NCBI GenBank assembly: GCA_036571765.1
Contig: BROE01000011.1
Span: 891,344-955,343, forward strand
DNA: 64,000 nt
Source: Plecoglossus altivelis
Lineage: Eukaryota; Chordata; Actinopteri; Osmeriformes; Plecoglossidae
Direction: 5' to 3'
The notes below the pieces were generated by a model. That model was not told the DNA's origin, ran no database searches, and was given only the letters and a program-made list of their open reading frames with translations. Numbering within the stretch: position 1 is the stretch's first letter; every line of letters starts with the position of its first letter. Positions 32,901-45,286 of this stretch are shown in pieces. A program made the translations under genes and the position numbers.

Positions 32901-35900
32901 CCACGATGCTAGCAAAAGAAAGTCGTGCGAGAAAAACAGAAATGTTGTGAAATTTCCCCGCTCTCAGTCCACCCAACAGGGTTGCATTTGATGAGAGGAG
33001 CGGGGCTTTGATTCAGCTACTGAATGACTACGACTGGGACGACTGTAGGTTGCTTACAGGCGCAAATGCAGTATTAATTTGGCGGTTGTTTAGTAAGAGG
33101 TCTTCTGTGAGAGCGAGGGAGATGGGGGGGGGCGGGGGGGGGTCTCCGTTGGGCGTCTCACACCGTGACACTGTTAGCCTTCCTTGACCTCTGCCCATCT
33201 CACCAGCCCAGCCAAGCGGCTATGGCTCCACTCAACCGGGGCTCACTGGCGGAAGATGGAAGCATTCTTTCATATTAGGCCGTCACCGATGCAGAAGGCA
33301 AAGTTGTTTCTGCGTTAGAACTGGGTCATTTGCGCCAAATGGACGTTCGCGCCGTAACGATTCGGCAGTAAGTGCCGTATTTGTCTCGCAGAGAAACCAA
33401 GGCGGGAAATATCGATGCGTGTTCTTTAGAACAGTCATGTTTGTACGAGATGTAATAGCGACAGTGGAAAGTCAAGAACGAGTTCCAGTTTCTAGAACGA
33501 AACAGCGCGATGCTGTCAGCAGTCAAGCAACGCATTACAACACTGAAATGTGAACAAACTAACAACCGATTGACATGGCTCGGCTTGTCTCACGGATAAG
33601 CCGTAACCAGATCCGTCGAAGCGTTATAAGGGTTGATTGCCTTAGTAATTTAGCGTAGTATTATATTTTATCAGTCATTTGTCTCAGAGAATTTTTGAAT
33701 AATCTTCACGGGGCCTCGTGAATTTGTTTTGTCGGTCACCTCGAATTGATCCGGTCGTACTGTCGTCATGAATTTATTTGAACCGGCACTCAGCGTTCAG
33801 ACCTCTGGAAGGGAACCCCAGGCCTCTTTGCAGTGCAAGAGCAACAATGTTGGAGTTCTCAAAGTTCTCTGCGTCTCTCCGCCCTCAGGCTGCAGAATAA
33901 ACTTCTGCTCTCGGAGAAAAGACCAAACTCAGCCAAACCACGCCTCCATTCAACCCACCCCCATGCTCCTTCTCCCTCCTCTCTTCATGACCTGAGCTCA
34001 ACTTTCCAGATTGTTCTTCTCACACCCTCAAGGATCTCTCCCTCTTTTAAAAAAATCTCTTTTAATCCTCCCCCCTCCCCTTTCCTCTGTCCCCCTTTAC
34101 ACACACACTCGCACACACACAGATACACATCGAAAACACACAACACACACACAACATAATACCCCCTATCATCTCTCTCTCTAACACACACACGTATGCA
34201 CAGTATACCCTGTTCTCTCATCCAACACACACACAGTCTCCAACTTGAAAGCATGTTCTGTGAGCCCTGGAGGGAGACCAGTGTTTCTACTGGACATCCT
34301 CTCATAGTGAGACACAGCTGGCCTGACCAACACACACACACACACACACACATTCTCACACACACACTAACACACATTCTCACATACTCACTAACACACA
34401 CTCTCACCATGTTCACTCAAACACACATTCACACGCGTGCACGTTCCCGCACATTCACCCATGTGCGCACAAATGCCTTGCAAACGCCTGCGCACACATA
34501 CTCACAGATAGTATGGGCGGACTTACAAGGACGCCCGCACACATGCGCTACACAGGAACATGCATTCAGGCGTGCGCATGCGCTCCCCCCTCCTGATCTC
34601 TCTGTCCCATGCAGCAGGCCCGACATTGCATAATCTTTGGTGGTAGGCTAATGGTTTTATACTGTACACATCTGGAGCGAGGGTGTGTGTGTGAGGGGGG
34701 TCTGTCATCTGTTGGCCTGACAGGGTTAACGCATGTTGTTTTTGTTTGTAGCCATCTTGCCCTGCCTAGCTACAAGCCCCCCACCCCCCCTCATCCCAGC
34801 ACAATGACAGGATCACTGGCTCCGCTATCTGTTGGGTGGAAGAAGAGAAAAACAGCGTGAGTGAGGAAAGAAAGGAGTAGAAGGAGGGGAGGGAGATTGG
34901 TGTGTGTGTGTGGATGGGGGGGGGGGGGGATGAGAGAAAGAAAAGCTGGCGTTTTCCAGATCTGAGCTTAAACAAGCAGCACAGGATGTGCAGCCAAACT
35001 ATTCCCCTGCTTGGCTGGGCTGCGTGCGTGAAGTAAACGTCTGTAATGTGCGTGCATGAACGCGCGTGTGTGTAAAGACAAGATGGAGTCTCTCTTTCTT
35101 CTCACTTGTTCTCTCGTACTTCACAGGCTCCCCCTGGCTCTTTCTCTCTCCTTTGCAGATCACACACACACACACACACACATGCAGCATTTTGTCTGTT
35201 TTATTTTGTTTCTCTCCCTCATTCTGTCTCTCTCTTTTCCTCTTTATGTCTGTCTCTCCCTCTTCCTCCCTCTGTCTCTCTGTCTGTCTCTTCCTCTGTC
35301 TGTCTCTCCGTCTCTCCATCAGTTCTGTGAGACGTGTGTTCCTGTGCTACACACAGGTGGGCGGGACAGGATCCTGCCTAAATAAACACCCACGTGTAAA
35401 CACACCACACACGCACACACACAAGGCACCAAAACACACCACACACATGCAAGCCATAGAAACACGCCGCATTCACACTCACCTCACACGCACACAGGCA
35501 ACATTCCCCCCCCAACACAACACACACACACCGACATCCAAACACATGGCACATGCCACACAGACACATGGAAGCCACGTCCACACACCGCACCTCACAC
35601 AACACACAGCAGCACCCAAGCACATACAGCATGTAGCAGCACTTTTACATCGTGGTTTGTTTGTTTTTTCGCTGTTTGTTTTTCGGTCGGTGCGCGCGCA
35701 CGTGTCTTGGCTGTTGTCTTTGTTCAGGCTGCAGTTTGAGTTCAGATGCAAAGTTGAGATTCACCTCAACAGAGAAAGCGAGGCTGATCGACAGCCGCCT
35801 AAATCTGAACAAGCCTGGATGTGAGAGCAGTGGCACACTTTTCACATGATCAAATACCTGGAATATTAGTCATCCCAGTTTGTGGTGTTTGTGCGTGCCT

Positions 35901-37221
35901 GCGGTATGTGCGTGGTGTGTGTTGCATGCGTCTTTGTGCCAACGTAGTTAAGTGCAATGCGCGGGTGTGAGTCTGTGAAGGTGTTTAATTGAGAAGGTGC
36001 GTGTGTGCATGTCGGTGTAGGAGGGGGTGTGCGTATGCATGTGTGTGTAGGACAGTGTGTGTGTTGCAGTGTAGACCCCAGCCTGAACAGAGGTGTCTTT
36101 AGAAACAGGTATGAAAGAGGAGCGTGTCACACCGGCAGGATCCTAGCGAAGCGAAACAATCGCCATCAAAAGGTCTTGGAGGGAGATTTAATCACTCTCA
36201 TCTGCCGGTTGGTGGTTTCCATGGTAACACAGCGGTCCCATGGCCATCTGAGGAGCTAGTGAACCCCTCCCCCTCCTCTACCAAAACCGCCACACCCCTC
36301 CTTCCCTCCTCCACCCCCCGTCTACCTAAACCTCTCCCTTCCTCTGCTCACCACACCCCCTTTCTCCCCCTCTCTTCTCTACCAAAGTGCCTCCCTCTCC
36401 CCCTACACTCCCAGGGCTCCCCCCCTCTCTCTCGCCCCTCGCCCAAATCTTCCCTTCCATCCCAGCTGAATCCGTCGCAGCCAAAACGACAGCGCCGTTG
36501 CTGTCCGTCCTTTTATCTGATTTTTATTTTCTACTGATTTCTTGGTCTTTTGTTTTTGGCCAGAGAGTGTGTTGAGGTCAGGGTTGCTAAATTTGCCAGG
36601 CTGAATACAGACCACCCCGCATGATTTTGCATGTGTTCACAATATAATGGTAGAGAGGGAGGATGTGCGAGGGAGAGGGTAAGAGAGAGGCAGAGAGGGA
36701 AATCAAGGCAGACATGGGGGAAAGAGAGAGAGAGTATGTGTCAGGGAGGTAGGTTCAGAGAGGCCGAAAGGGAGAGATTGGGAGAGGGGTGCAGGTTAGA
36801 GGGAAAGATGGGCAGGGATGGGATGAAAGAAGGCTGGGATGGGATGAGGCTGAGAGGAGAAGAAAAGGAGAGAGGAGAAACAAGGAAGGGAGGAGAAGAG
36901 GAATGAGGAAGGGAAGAGGAGGGGAGGAATGAGGAAGGGAGGAGGAGGGGAGGAGCATAAGAACAAGGAAGAGTGAGGAGACTGGGAAGACGACAAGAGA
37001 GTTGGAGGACAGGAGGAATAAGGAAGACCAGCCCAAGTTGCACTTTCACCTTGGCTTTACAAGAGGAGGATATCACTACACTAAAAACTGTTTGTGTGTG
37101 TATTCAGGCGTGTTTGCATGAGAGCGTGTTTGTTTTCGCACCGCACGTTCGTGTCCAAGCACACGCTTGCGCACGTGCTCGCTCGGTGTCCACCAGAACC
37201 GCATGCCCGTCAGATGTCAGC
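28901..37221. other. Intergenic or zhx2 5' intron, low-complexity rich
   Basis: (CA)n/(GT)n tracts recur at about 28920-28985, 29090-29300, 29940-29975, 31910-32090, 34090-34460, 35160-35180 and 35400-35620. C/T tracts lie at 30750-31010, 35200-35330 and 36250-36460, and purine tracts at 32190-32290 and 36655-37020. G-runs occur at about 31817-31826, 33126-33141 and 34917-34929. The frames readable here are low-complexity; no gene is recognised. Confidence 0.5.
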
Positions 37222-37756
37222 GGCAGCTGATCTGAGAGAGACCGATTCGAGAAACGATCGCGACCAGTTGAAACACAGCAGGGGGGCTCTCTGGGGCCTG
37301 AAGGTCAGCATGACAGGATTCCTAGTAGGCAGGAAAAACGTAGATAGCAACAGCACCAGCAGATGTTTGGTATTTAGTCAGGTGGACATTCTCTCGTACA
37401 GCCACTGTGTTTTAGGAAAGTTTTCCATATCGAGATTCCTAGAAGCGAGACCTAGAAAGTGAGCTGAATTCATCAGCGTGTCCCCTGACCACTGTAGAAC
37501 ATATTTTGGGACTAAAAACCGGTGTCCCTTGTTCTATAGGCTGTCGGTTATATACAGCAAGACATGGTATTGATAAAAAAAAGGGAATACAGTTGTGGTC
37601 ACGCTGAATAGTACTGAATACATGCAGTAAGTGTGAGTTGAACACGTTCTGTGAGTGTGTGTCTGTAAGTGTATGATTGTGTGAGTGCCTGACAGTCACC
37701 TGGCAGTCAAGGATGGAGGGGAGGGTTAAGGGGACTGGCGGGGATGGGGGGGGGGT
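37222..37756 (+). repeat. Direct duplicate, copy 1
   Basis: Runs from GGCAGCTGATCTGAGAGAG to a G-run. It is repeated from 37762 onward in the same order over the whole length. Confidence 0.9.
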
Positions 37757-37761
37757 GTCAG

Positions 37762-38255
37762 GGCAGCTTGATTGAGAGTAGACCGATTGAGAAACGATGG
37801 ACAGTTTGAAACCAGCAGGGGGGCTCTCTGGGCTTGAAGGTCCATGACGGATTCTAGTAGGCAGGAAAAGTAGATAGCACAGAAGCAGATTTTGGTATTT
37901 AGTAGGTGGACATTTCTCGTGCCACTGTGTTTTAGGAAGTTTTCATCTCGAGATTCTGAAAGCAGACTAGAAGGTGAGCTGATTATCAGCAGTGTCTGAC
38001 ACTGTGAAATATTTTGGGACTAAAAACGGTGTCTTGTTCTATAGGCTGTCGGTTTATACAGAAGACATGGGTATTGATTAAAAAAGGATACTCGTTGTGG
38101 TAACGCTGATAGTTTATCGAATAACCATGAAGTGTGTGAGTTGAACCCAGTTCTGTGAGTGTGTGGGTGTGTAAGTGTATGATTGGTGTGAGTGCCTGAA
38201 GTCCCTGGCAGTCAGGATGGAGGGGAGGTTAGGGGAATGGCGGGGATGGGGGGGG
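37762..38255 (+). repeat. Direct duplicate, copy 2, with many single-base deletions
   Basis: Same sequence as copy 1 but about 40 bases shorter through scattered 1-2 base losses, few of them true substitutions. It ends in a G26 homopolymer at 38248-38273. This pattern resembles uncorrected long-read sequence at a filled gap. Confidence 0.9.
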
Positions 38256-38273
38256 GGGGGGGGGGGGGGGGGG
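38248..38273 (+). repeat. G26 homopolymer
   Basis: Twenty-six consecutive G following GGGGAT. In copy 1 the matching run is ten G, so the length is suspect. Confidence 0.9.
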
Positions 38274-38584
38274 TAGGATGGGAGGGGGGGGATAATGCGA
38301 TTATGTCCGTGTCTCGCTGCAGACTGGATAAGGTATTAAAGAGCAGGGGCTGATGAGATTTAAATTAATTCTCTGCTCATTCAAATTCACCCAACTCATA
38401 GAGACGTAGCCGCTGCACATCTCCGGGTTCTGTCTGCAACCTGTGTGTGTCTGTTTGTGCTTGTGCGTACGTGTGCGTGCGGTGTCAGTGCTAAGAGGTT
38501 CTACTACTTTGAACCAAAGCGAGACAGATTTCCGACCAGATGATCACGATGGCTTTAGCTTGAGTTTTAAAAGCTGCTCTCCCC

Positions 38585-38611
38585 TCATCTTTCTTTCTTT
38601 CTTTCTTTCTT

Positions 38612-38642
<31 letters not shown>

Positions 38643-38760
38643 TCACTCTTTTCTCTTCCTCTGTCTTTCTCCCTCTCTGTCTCCCTGTCTCTCACTCCCT
38701 CTCCCTCCCTCCCCCTGTCTCTCTCCTTCTCTCTCCCTCTGTCTCTCTCCCTCAGACAGA
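38585..38760 (+). repeat. (CTTT)n then (CT)n low-complexity tract
   Basis: CTTT units from about 38589 pass into (CT)n to 38636, then C/T-rich DNA with CTCCCTCT words. Confidence 0.9.
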
Positions 38761-38864
38761 AAGTGGTGTGTTTGATATTGAATGTCAGTTAGTCTCCACC
38801 TTTTGATATGGAGATGCCTCCAAGGGGGGCCGAGACAACGGGATTCAGCCCGGAGAGAGTGTGG

Positions 38865-39350
38865 AGGTGTGTGTGTGCGCGCGCATATGAGTGTCTCGGT
38901 TTGTGTGTGCGCGCGTATGAGTGTCTAGGTGTGTGTGTGGGTGCATATGCGTGTCTAGGTGTGTGCATGTTTGCATATGCGTGTCTAGGTGTGTGAGTGG
39001 GTGCATATGCATGTCTAGGTGTGTGTGTGCATATGCGTGTCCAGGTGTGTGTGTGCAAATGTGTCTAAGTGTGTGTGCATATGTGTCTAGGTGTGTGTGT
39101 GTGCATATGCGTGTCTAGTTGTGTGTGTGCAAATGTGTCTAAGTGTGTGTGTATGTGCGCGCATATGTGTCTAGGTGTGTGTGTGTCTAGATGTGTGTGT
39201 AAGTGTGTGTGTGTGCGTCCATATGTGTCTAGGTGTGTGTGTGTCTAGATGTGTGAGTGTGTGTAGGTGTGTGTGTGTGTATGTGTGTGTCTAGGTGTAT
39301 GTGTGTGTGTCTAGGTGTGTGTGTGTCTGTGTGTGTGCGTGTGTGCGTTT
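38865..39350 (+). repeat. TG-rich minisatellite with CATATG-GTGTCTAGG core
   Basis: About 17 degenerate units of 18-30 bases, built as (TG)n, then GCATATG(C)GTGTCTAGG, then (TG)n. Purine/pyrimidine alternation is nearly continuous and long false reading frames run through it. Confidence 0.9.
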
Positions 39351-39514
39351 AGCAGGAGTGTGGGGAGCAGCCGGCTGGCTGAGGACTCCCATCCAAGAGG
39401 ACAGGAGGGAAGATGGAGAAATGAACCGATAAAGAACAGAAAGATGGCATCTATCTCTGTAGGGTGATCAAACCAAGCCCATACTTCTCACTTCTGCCTC
39501 CCTTCCTCTATTTC

Positions 39515-39820
39515 CTATTCTCTCTCCTTCTCTCTCTCTTTCCTACTTTCTCTCTCTTTCCTACTCTCTCTCTCCTACTCTCTCTTTCCTACTCTCTCTC
39601 TCTTTCCTACCCTTTCACTCTCTTCTCTCTTTCATACTCTGTCCTACTCTCTCTTTCCTACTTTTTCTCTCTTTCCTACTCTCTCTCTTTCCTACCCTTT
39701 CACTCTCATCTATACTCTCTCTTTCCTACTCTCTCTCTCTCTCCTACTCTCTTTCCTACTTTCACGTTTTCCTTTTCTCTCTCTTTCCTTCCCTTTCACT
39801 CTCTTCTCTATTCCCTCTGT
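39515..39820 (+). repeat. Pyrimidine minisatellite, TTTCCTACTCTCTC units
   Basis: CTCTCTTTCCTACTC-like units of 12-20 bases in tandem, with CCCTTTCACTCTC variants. Confidence 0.9.
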
Positions 39821-39959
39821 CTCTGCGAGGGTGGTGTGCTGTCTTAGTTCTGTAGAGGGATGGCTGTTGGCAGGCTATGTGCGGAGGCTGTGTGTGGTGA
39901 GTAGTAGATGTGTGTTGTCTATGTCAGGGCATGTCTGTGTATATTAAGTCTACAGTCAT

Positions 39960-40100
39960 GGGCATGTCTGTTCGTGTGTGTGTACACAGTATATATATAC
40001 TGTATGTGTGTGTGTGTGTGTGTGAATACAGTAGGTGTGTGCATACAGTAGGTGTGTGTGTTTGTGTGTGTGTGTGTGTGTGTGCGTACGTGTGTGTGTG
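39960..40100 (+). repeat. (TG)n/(TA)n repeat cluster
   Basis: Several (TG)n runs interrupted by TATATATAC and GTGCATACAGTAGG. Confidence 0.85.
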
Positions 40101-40659
40101 GAGGCTGCGGTGGTGTGGTGTCGTCAGGGTCCCCAGGGTCTGAGTGTGTCTCCTCAGGTTCTCCAGGACATTGATCATCTTCTGTGATGCATAGAGCTCT
40201 CTCTACTGGCACAGCAGCTTGCACACACACACCCAACTAGCACATACATTCATTGCACGTCACACGAAAACAGACACAATATTTGAAGCGTATGTACACA
40301 CCACATGCACGAGGCATACAGCACTCTTTTCTGGGCTTTCATGGCATTCTGACACAGCTTTTTGTTTTAGGAACATTCTAGTACAAAGCAACTTCCAGAG
40401 TAATTGCAACAACTAGCCTGACATGAGGTTGACCTGAAGTAAGAAGGAAACGAAGAGAGCGAGGAGGAGGAGATGAAGGAGAGATGAGGAAAGAGAAGAG
40501 GGAGTGGGGGAGGGAGGGAGGGGAGGGGAGGGGGGGGGGAGACGAAAGCAGAGAGGAGGAGAGGAAACAGCGCTGGCCTTGTCTGCATGTGTCCGGGTTA
40601 GCAGAACAACGCCAGGAGGGGAGAAAGTTAGGCGAGGATGAACTATTTCAGCATGTTTT

Positions 40660-41830
40660 AGCAGCTTCTCTGCTCTCGTGTCGTCTCCTCCACTTTCTCC
40701 CTTCTCCTTTCTCTCCTCTCCCCTCTCCTCTCTCACGTCTTTCTCCCCTCCCCTCTCCTCTCTCTTCCCTCTCCTCTTTGTCTCCTCTCTCCCCGCTCTC
40801 TCTCCCCCTCTGTGGGGTGGGGATGAGTCTCCCCTCCCTTTCCCTCTCCTCTGTCCTCCCCCTCTCTTCAGTTGCCCACTCCCTCCTCCCCTTTGTGGGG
40901 TGTTTATCACACTACACTCCTTTCCCCCTCCCCACTCCTCTCTCTTCCCTCTCTTCCCCTCCTCCCCCTCCCTCCCTGGAATGGTAGCGAGTCTCCCTCT
41001 CTCTTGCCCTCATCTCCCCCTCTCTCGCTCTGTGGGGTGGCAGCAAGGACCTACCCAGGCAAGCATCACCGATTCTATCCGTAACGGATCACAAGTCTTC
41101 GCCCACCCCTCTCTCTGCCCTCCCTCCCGCCGTCCTCATCCGTAACGGATCGTCCCAACGGGGCCCTCAGCTGGAGAGCCTCTCCTTTCTGCCTGCCCTC
41201 CTCTTCCTCTCTTTCATTCATTCTCCAGTCTTGTCTGTCAGGCTTTCCTCCCTCTGTCTGTTCTGCCTCCTCCTCCCTCCACCTTCTTTGCTTCTTGCTC
41301 TTCCCGTATGTGGTCAATCCCCCCAATTCTTCCGCTCTCTGGTCCTTCCACTGCCTCCCTCTCTCCGTCGCTCTCCATTCCTCTCCTCAGGTCTCCTCCC
41401 CTCTGCCATCTTGTTGACCCCAGCTTTAGTTCCACTCAAACTATTTCCTCCTGCGTCTCCTTCCTCTCCTAACGCTCTTCTCCGGCCTCACACACCCTCT
41501 CCTCCCCTGCCTTCACCTTTCCTCCATGATCTCTTTCCTCCTTCATCCTCCGTCACGCCCTTATGTCTCTTTCCCCTCCTCCCTGCCTCCCCTCCTCTCT
41601 CCTTCAGTCTTCTCTTCTCCCCTTCCCTCCCCTGCCTCTCTCAGTCAGGCTTCCCCTTCTCCCTCCCCTTCTCCCCTGCCTCCTCTCCCCCCCTTCCCTT
41701 CCTCTCCCCTCCTCTATCCTCCCCCCTCCCCAATCCTCACCTTCAGTCTCAAACGCCCTCTCCTTCTTCTCCCCCAGCTCCTCCTCGACCTCCTCTCGAT
41801 CCCTCACGGTCCAGTTCGCCTCGCCTGAGG
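40660..41830 (+). repeat. 1.2-kb C/T-rich block
   Basis: Almost continuous pyrimidine-rich DNA (CTCCCTCTCC words). Pro/Ser/Leu-rich open frames on + and Glu/Arg/Gly-rich ones on - result from composition. It is broken by a more balanced stretch near 41030-41190. Confidence 0.85.
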
Positions 41831-43920
41831 CTGACCCTCTCTCCTCATTAACACCTGTGTGTAGAGTCGGTTAATATGCAGCGGCGGGCCGCAGAAGGGC
41901 AGCGTGCAATGTCTTGCCTGTTGCCATAGTGACTGCATGGCAATGAGCTGGGCGGCCGTGCTCTTCTTGGAAGGGGGGATGTAGTTGGGGGGGGGGGGGG
42001 CGTGGGAGCAACTGAATCTAGTTAATTTAAGATGGGCGGACGGATGGATTGATTGAGGGAGGCAGGGAGGGATGGATCGAGGAAGGGGAAGAGGAATAGA
42101 GGGAAGGATGGAGGGAAAGGACAAGGGTCTGTGAGTTGTAAGAAGGAAAAAAATGATGCAATATTAGAATTATTTATTAATCCTCTCGGGTTCATTATTC
42201 ATTTCATGGACAGTCGGGGCAATTAACTGGTTTTGGACAGGCAAGATTCAGTGTATGTCCTTGGCAAAGTCTGAGATGGAGAAAAGGGTTTTGCAGGCAG
42301 AAATGGTCATGTTTACACACACCTGACGTGGTCAATCCAGTTGTCGTGGTGGAGATACACTGTTTGGTTGACCTGGAAGATGGAGACCTCTTAGGTAGAC
42401 AGGGAGAAGGGTTTTATTTGCTATAATTTGTCCCACACCTTAAAGAACAAGACAGGTGACATGGTAATATGACAGTATGTCGTACAGATGGGCTGCGTCC
42501 TTGGAGCGGCTTGTGAAAGCGTGACCCTGCAGGGATGACAGGTACTGTGTTGCGCAGCTCTCGATTGAGGAGATGTCGACTGAGCTGTTTATCAACTGGA
42601 ACAACTTCTTTGATCGCAAGAAACTAGCCTAGAAATGTCAGTTTCACCTTAAGAAAAAGGACAAGATATTCTTTTCATCCACTGTCGCGCGAGTCACTGT
42701 TAGACGTTTATACAGAGAGGGGAAAGCACCGTTGTTCTCCCTTATCCGAAGCCCAACGTTTCCACCTTTAAACCAAGAATATACGTGCATTCGAGTGATC
42801 ACAATCAGGGCCTCCTTGGAAACGGGAACTTGGTCTCACTTGGAGACCCCCATAACAAATGAAAGATCAATAAAAGAACTAAATATATAAATTCAGGAGC
42901 AGAAAATAATAGAAATAAATGATTGGGGAAGTTAGCTTTGGATATTTAGAATTTAGACTGGGAGTTCACTGAATTAAATGACCGGAACGAGCAGTGTACA
43001 GAAACGGAAATGCAATACCACCAAGATCCGCCAGGGCGTTTGCTCCAAGCTGAGCAGCTGGGAATGGGATGCTGGCGCGTCTGCTGGGTAGTCCTAGGAC
43101 AGGAAGGATGTCATGAGGCAGTAGGGTTGTGTCACACTCCCCCCAAGCACGAGGACGCTTGCACACTAGTTCCTCCCTGGGTGCAGAAGACACAATTTCT
43201 CAGATAACTGCTTTTTGGGGGAGGGGGGCTGTGTTCATATTTTGATGCCAATTCATTATTCAGTGGTTGGTTTCTGACACCTTCTGATGTGTTGCTGTAT
43301 GTGTTGTGGTGTCATTTGCCTTGTTTTTACCACGTTTTCACACAGTCTTCTATTCCTCAACGACCACTTGACATAAAAACACAATTCAGAGTATTTGTTT
43401 GATAGATCGAGTAGGCTAAGCCAATTTCTTCGGATACCACCACACCTCATATTAACTAAAGTGTGGAAACTAAAATCTGACACCTATTACTACCAATCTA
43501 TCATTGAGTCGTTGACATTATTGACATTATCTGGAAGATTCCGTGGAAAAAAAAACCTGAATGTGGCTTCCATTGAGGCCTGTGTGTGCACTGCAACCCT
43601 ATGTTGTGCTTCCTCCAATAGTGACTTAGCTGCTGCAGTAGGGGTTCGTCCCCTCTGTACCCTTTCCTCCCTCCCTCTCTCCATCACTTGCACTTGTCTC
43701 ATTCTTTCCGACAAGCCATGGCCTAGTTTATGCATCTTCTGTTATGTGTTCACTCTCATCCGTGTGGATGTAGCACCACAGAGTCTGACTATGTGCAGTG
43801 TTCTCTAACTGCCCTCCCTCTCTTTCTACCTCCCTGCCTGTCCATTTTGTTCCCTCCCTCCTACCATCGCCTATCTCTTCCTGGCCTCCCTCTTCTCTCT
43901 ACTTCTCTCTCCTCGTGCTT
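41831..43920. other. Intergenic or zhx2 5' intron, no gene seen
   Basis: Mostly unique sequence with a G17 run near 41984-42000 and a GGGA-rich patch at 42050-42120. No exon recognised. Confidence 0.5.
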
Positions 43921-43925
43921 CTACT

Positions 43926-43927
43926 CT

Positions 43928-43967
<40 letters not shown>

Positions 43968-44084
43968 CTCCCTCTCTCTAACTCACTCCCTTTAACTCTC
44001 TCTCTACTTCCCTCTCTCTAACTCACTCCCTTTAAGTCTCTCTGTACCTCCCTCTCTCTAACTCACTCCCTTTAACTCTCTCTC
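43926..44084 (+). repeat. (TC)n followed by three exact-period 40-bp repeats
   Basis: Copies of TACCTCCCTCTCTCTAACTC plus ACTCCCTTTAA start at 43965, 44005 and 44045, period exactly 40, with 1-2 differences each. Confidence 0.9.
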
Positions 44085-44429
44085 TCACGCTACCTGATAC
44101 TAGGGCCAGCTGAAACTTTCCCCATAAGACCATGACAAAAATTTCAAAGTTCCCCTTCTGCCTTTCTTAAGTAATGTTGCTTGTATTGTAACTTCAGCTG
44201 TTGTATAACATGTTTATTCATACATATTATATAGATACACATTCTTCCAATTGAATCATAATGGAGTAATAATGTGTAATGACCTACATCCAGCCTAGTG
44301 GGACAGAAATTATTATAGACATTTGTATAATCGAAAGATAGTTATCGGCCAACTAATTGACTTCAGAAACACACCAAACAACAAAGAGGCCTTATTGTCT
44401 CGTCTCTCATTCTTGTCTCTCAAGGCAAG
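44078..44429 (+). repeat. Tandem duplication upstream of zhx2, copy 1
   Basis: Repeated at an offset of 354 bases. Copy 1 runs from the (CT)n end through ACGCTACCTGATACTAGGGC to CTCTCAAGGCAAG. Confidence 0.95.
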
Positions 44430-44431
44430 CT

Positions 44432-44783
44432 CTCTCTCTCACGCTACCTGATACTAGGGCCAGCTGAAACTTTCCCCATAAGACCATGACAAAAATTTCA
44501 AAGTTCCCCTTCTGCCTTTCTTAAGTAATGTTGCTTGTATTGTAACTTCAGCTGTTGTATAATATGTTTATTCATACATATTATATAGATACAAATTCTT
44601 CCAATTGAATCATAATGGAGTAATAATGTGTAATGACCTACATCCAGCCTAGTGGGACAGAAATTATTATAGACATTTGTATAATCGAAAGATAGTTATC
44701 GGCCAACTAATTGACTTCAGAAACACACCAAACAACAAAGAGGCCTTATTGTCTCGTCTCTCATTCTTGTCTCTCAAGGCAAG
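44432..44783 (+). repeat. Tandem duplication upstream of zhx2, copy 2
   Basis: I see two substitutions against copy 1 (ATAACATG/ATAATATG and GATACACAT/GATACAAAT). It begins and ends at the same words, so the event is recent or is an assembly duplication. Confidence 0.95.
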
Positions 44784-45201
44784 TGCCAAGTGTGATGAAC
44801 TCCCATGAAGCCGCGCACGGGAGCTGACGTGGTTGGTCAGCTCAAGCGGGAGGCGGCACCCCTTAGCCGGGAGATCCAGGGAGAGGCTACAGATCCTGGA
44901 CGACTCGTCACTGGAGAGCCCTTTAGCCCGGGAGATCTCTGTGACCGCAGGCAGGGCCACCACACAACCTGGGTGCTCACACACCCCTAGAGCCCTGTAA
45001 GGTGATTGCAGAACAGCAATTCGGTTGTTTAGGATTAGCTGCTTGTTGGGACATGGGTCACCCACAGATTTGGTCTGCTCGGTGGAATGCATTGTTAGTA
45101 TTTAGTCATTCGCTAGAAACGAAACCATCCATTGAGAATCCATGTAGATCTGGGCAACCAGTCATTTGCTGGGAAAAAAGTTTGTTTGTTTGTATCCTCA
45201 G

Positions 45202-45286
45202 GTCCCAGGTCCATTAGGTTGAAAGCCTTTTTGCCTAAATCACCACAACCACCTCCAGCACCAGCAGAAACACCACCAGCAGCACC
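45202..45286 (+). other. zhx2: zhx2 5'UTR part of coding exon, with splice acceptor
   Basis: Acceptor GTTTGTTTGTATCCTCAG ends at 45201. The 85-base leader is rich in CCACCA/CAGCA. ZHX genes characteristically have untranslated 5' exons spliced to one large coding exon. Confidence 0.65.

Noticed and set aside
41231..41851. 206-aa Pro/Ser/Leu-rich frame
   Set aside because: Product of a C/T-rich low-complexity block; all frames stay open there and the composition matches the tract.
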